From assembly GCA_030619615.1 (NCBI GenBank), contig JAUXBC010000050.1, forward strand, positions 1 to 5,964: DNA of 5,964 nt. The letters are read 5' to 3'. Positions within the stretch are counted from its first letter, which is position 1, and the number at the start of each line of letters is the position of its first letter. Below the pieces are notes generated by a model. The model did not search any database, had not been told where the DNA came from, and worked only from the letters and a program-made list of their open reading frames with translations. The stretch comes from Dehalococcoidia bacterium. GTDB lineage: Bacteria > Chloroflexota > Dehalococcoidia > E44-bin15. The position numbers and the translations under genes were made by a program. Below, piece after piece: positions 5,755-5,964 of the stretch.

Positions 5755-5964
5755 ATGGGTATCCCTGGATACGCGGGAAACATCCTATACCTGGACCTAA
5801 CCAGTGGCGGGATAAGGAAAGAGCCACTTATGCTGAACTGGCGAAAACCTTTGTCGGTGGCCAGAGGTTAAAGCCATGGAGCCGAGGTCTTGAAACCCAT
5901 GTATGCCACTTCGATGGAGCCGCAGTCTGTTGGGGGTTAAATTCGATTTGGGTGACTACAGCAG
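5755..5964 (+). pseudogene. Aldehyde:ferredoxin oxidoreductase N-terminus, frame-shifted, runs off the window
   Basis: MGIPGYAGNILYLDLTSGGI (1-20) followed by RKEPL is the classic AOR opening (GYxGKILxVDLTSGxIxxEPL). The frame then goes wrong and stops at TAA 5869-5871. The expected continuation YAELAKTFVGGQRL (compare FxGGRGLGAK) lies in another frame from 5829, implying loss of one base near 5828. Soon after, similarity seems to return to the first frame (GAEVLKPMYATSMEPQSVGG), followed by another TAA. AORs are tungsten- or molybdenum-bispyranopterin enzymes of about 600 residues that oxidise aldehydes to acids and reduce ferredoxin. Only the first 70 codons are visible. I read it as a pseudogene; sequencing error is the main alternative. 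Confidence 0.75.

Noticed and set aside
5241..5783. Long minus-strand frame of 180 codons opposite the ferredoxin
   Set aside because: It is antisense to a ferredoxin with complete cluster motifs, shows no recognisable domain and lacks a good ribosome binding site.

Overview
The window looks like a piece of an anaerobic bacterial chromosome. Iron-sulfur and molybdenum/tungsten enzymes sit beside an acyl-CoA dehydrogenase, a 2[4Fe-4S] ferredoxin and the start of an aldehyde:ferredoxin oxidoreductase (AOR). Shine-Dalgarno sites are strong, GTG and TTG starts are used, and one clean sigma70-type promoter is visible, so I read it as bacterial. From memory of the family, the dUTPase-like protein resembles those of Chloroflexota/Dehalococcoidia. 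That placement is inference, not a search result.

Layout. (1) 1-1748, minus: a molybdopterin oxidoreductase whose C-terminus lies beyond the left edge, preceded by a tiny 37-codon frame (1750-1863) that ends one base before its ATG. (2) 1935-2450, plus: a dUTPase/dCTP deaminase superfamily enzyme, divergently oriented. (3) 2627-2854, minus: a small zinc-ribbon protein with a perfect ribosome binding site. (4) 2915-2994, minus: the T-arm, 3' acceptor strand and CCA of a tRNA whose 5' half does not match a normal tRNA. (5) 4982-3035, minus: promoter, intact acyl-CoA dehydrogenase, then by a 4-base GTGA overlap the C-terminal half of a phenylacetate-CoA-ligase-type enzyme. (6) 5085-5441: gene debris, made of a histidine-kinase C-terminal scrap (minus) abutting a plus-strand frame broken by TAG and TAA. 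(7) 5490-5753, plus: an intact ferredoxin, followed at 5755 by an AOR start that breaks into frame-shifted pieces.

The theme is a mixture of intact metabolic genes and remnants: half a ligase, a kinase tail, a stop-ridden frame, a broken AOR and a tRNA 3' end. The intact parts suggest anaerobic acid/acyl-CoA and aldehyde or formate-type redox chemistry. The broken parts suggest deletion, integration and decay. I see no CRISPR array, complete insertion sequence or phage module. The best candidates for novelty are the tRNA-like element and the promoter-driven dehydrogenase/half-ligase pair.
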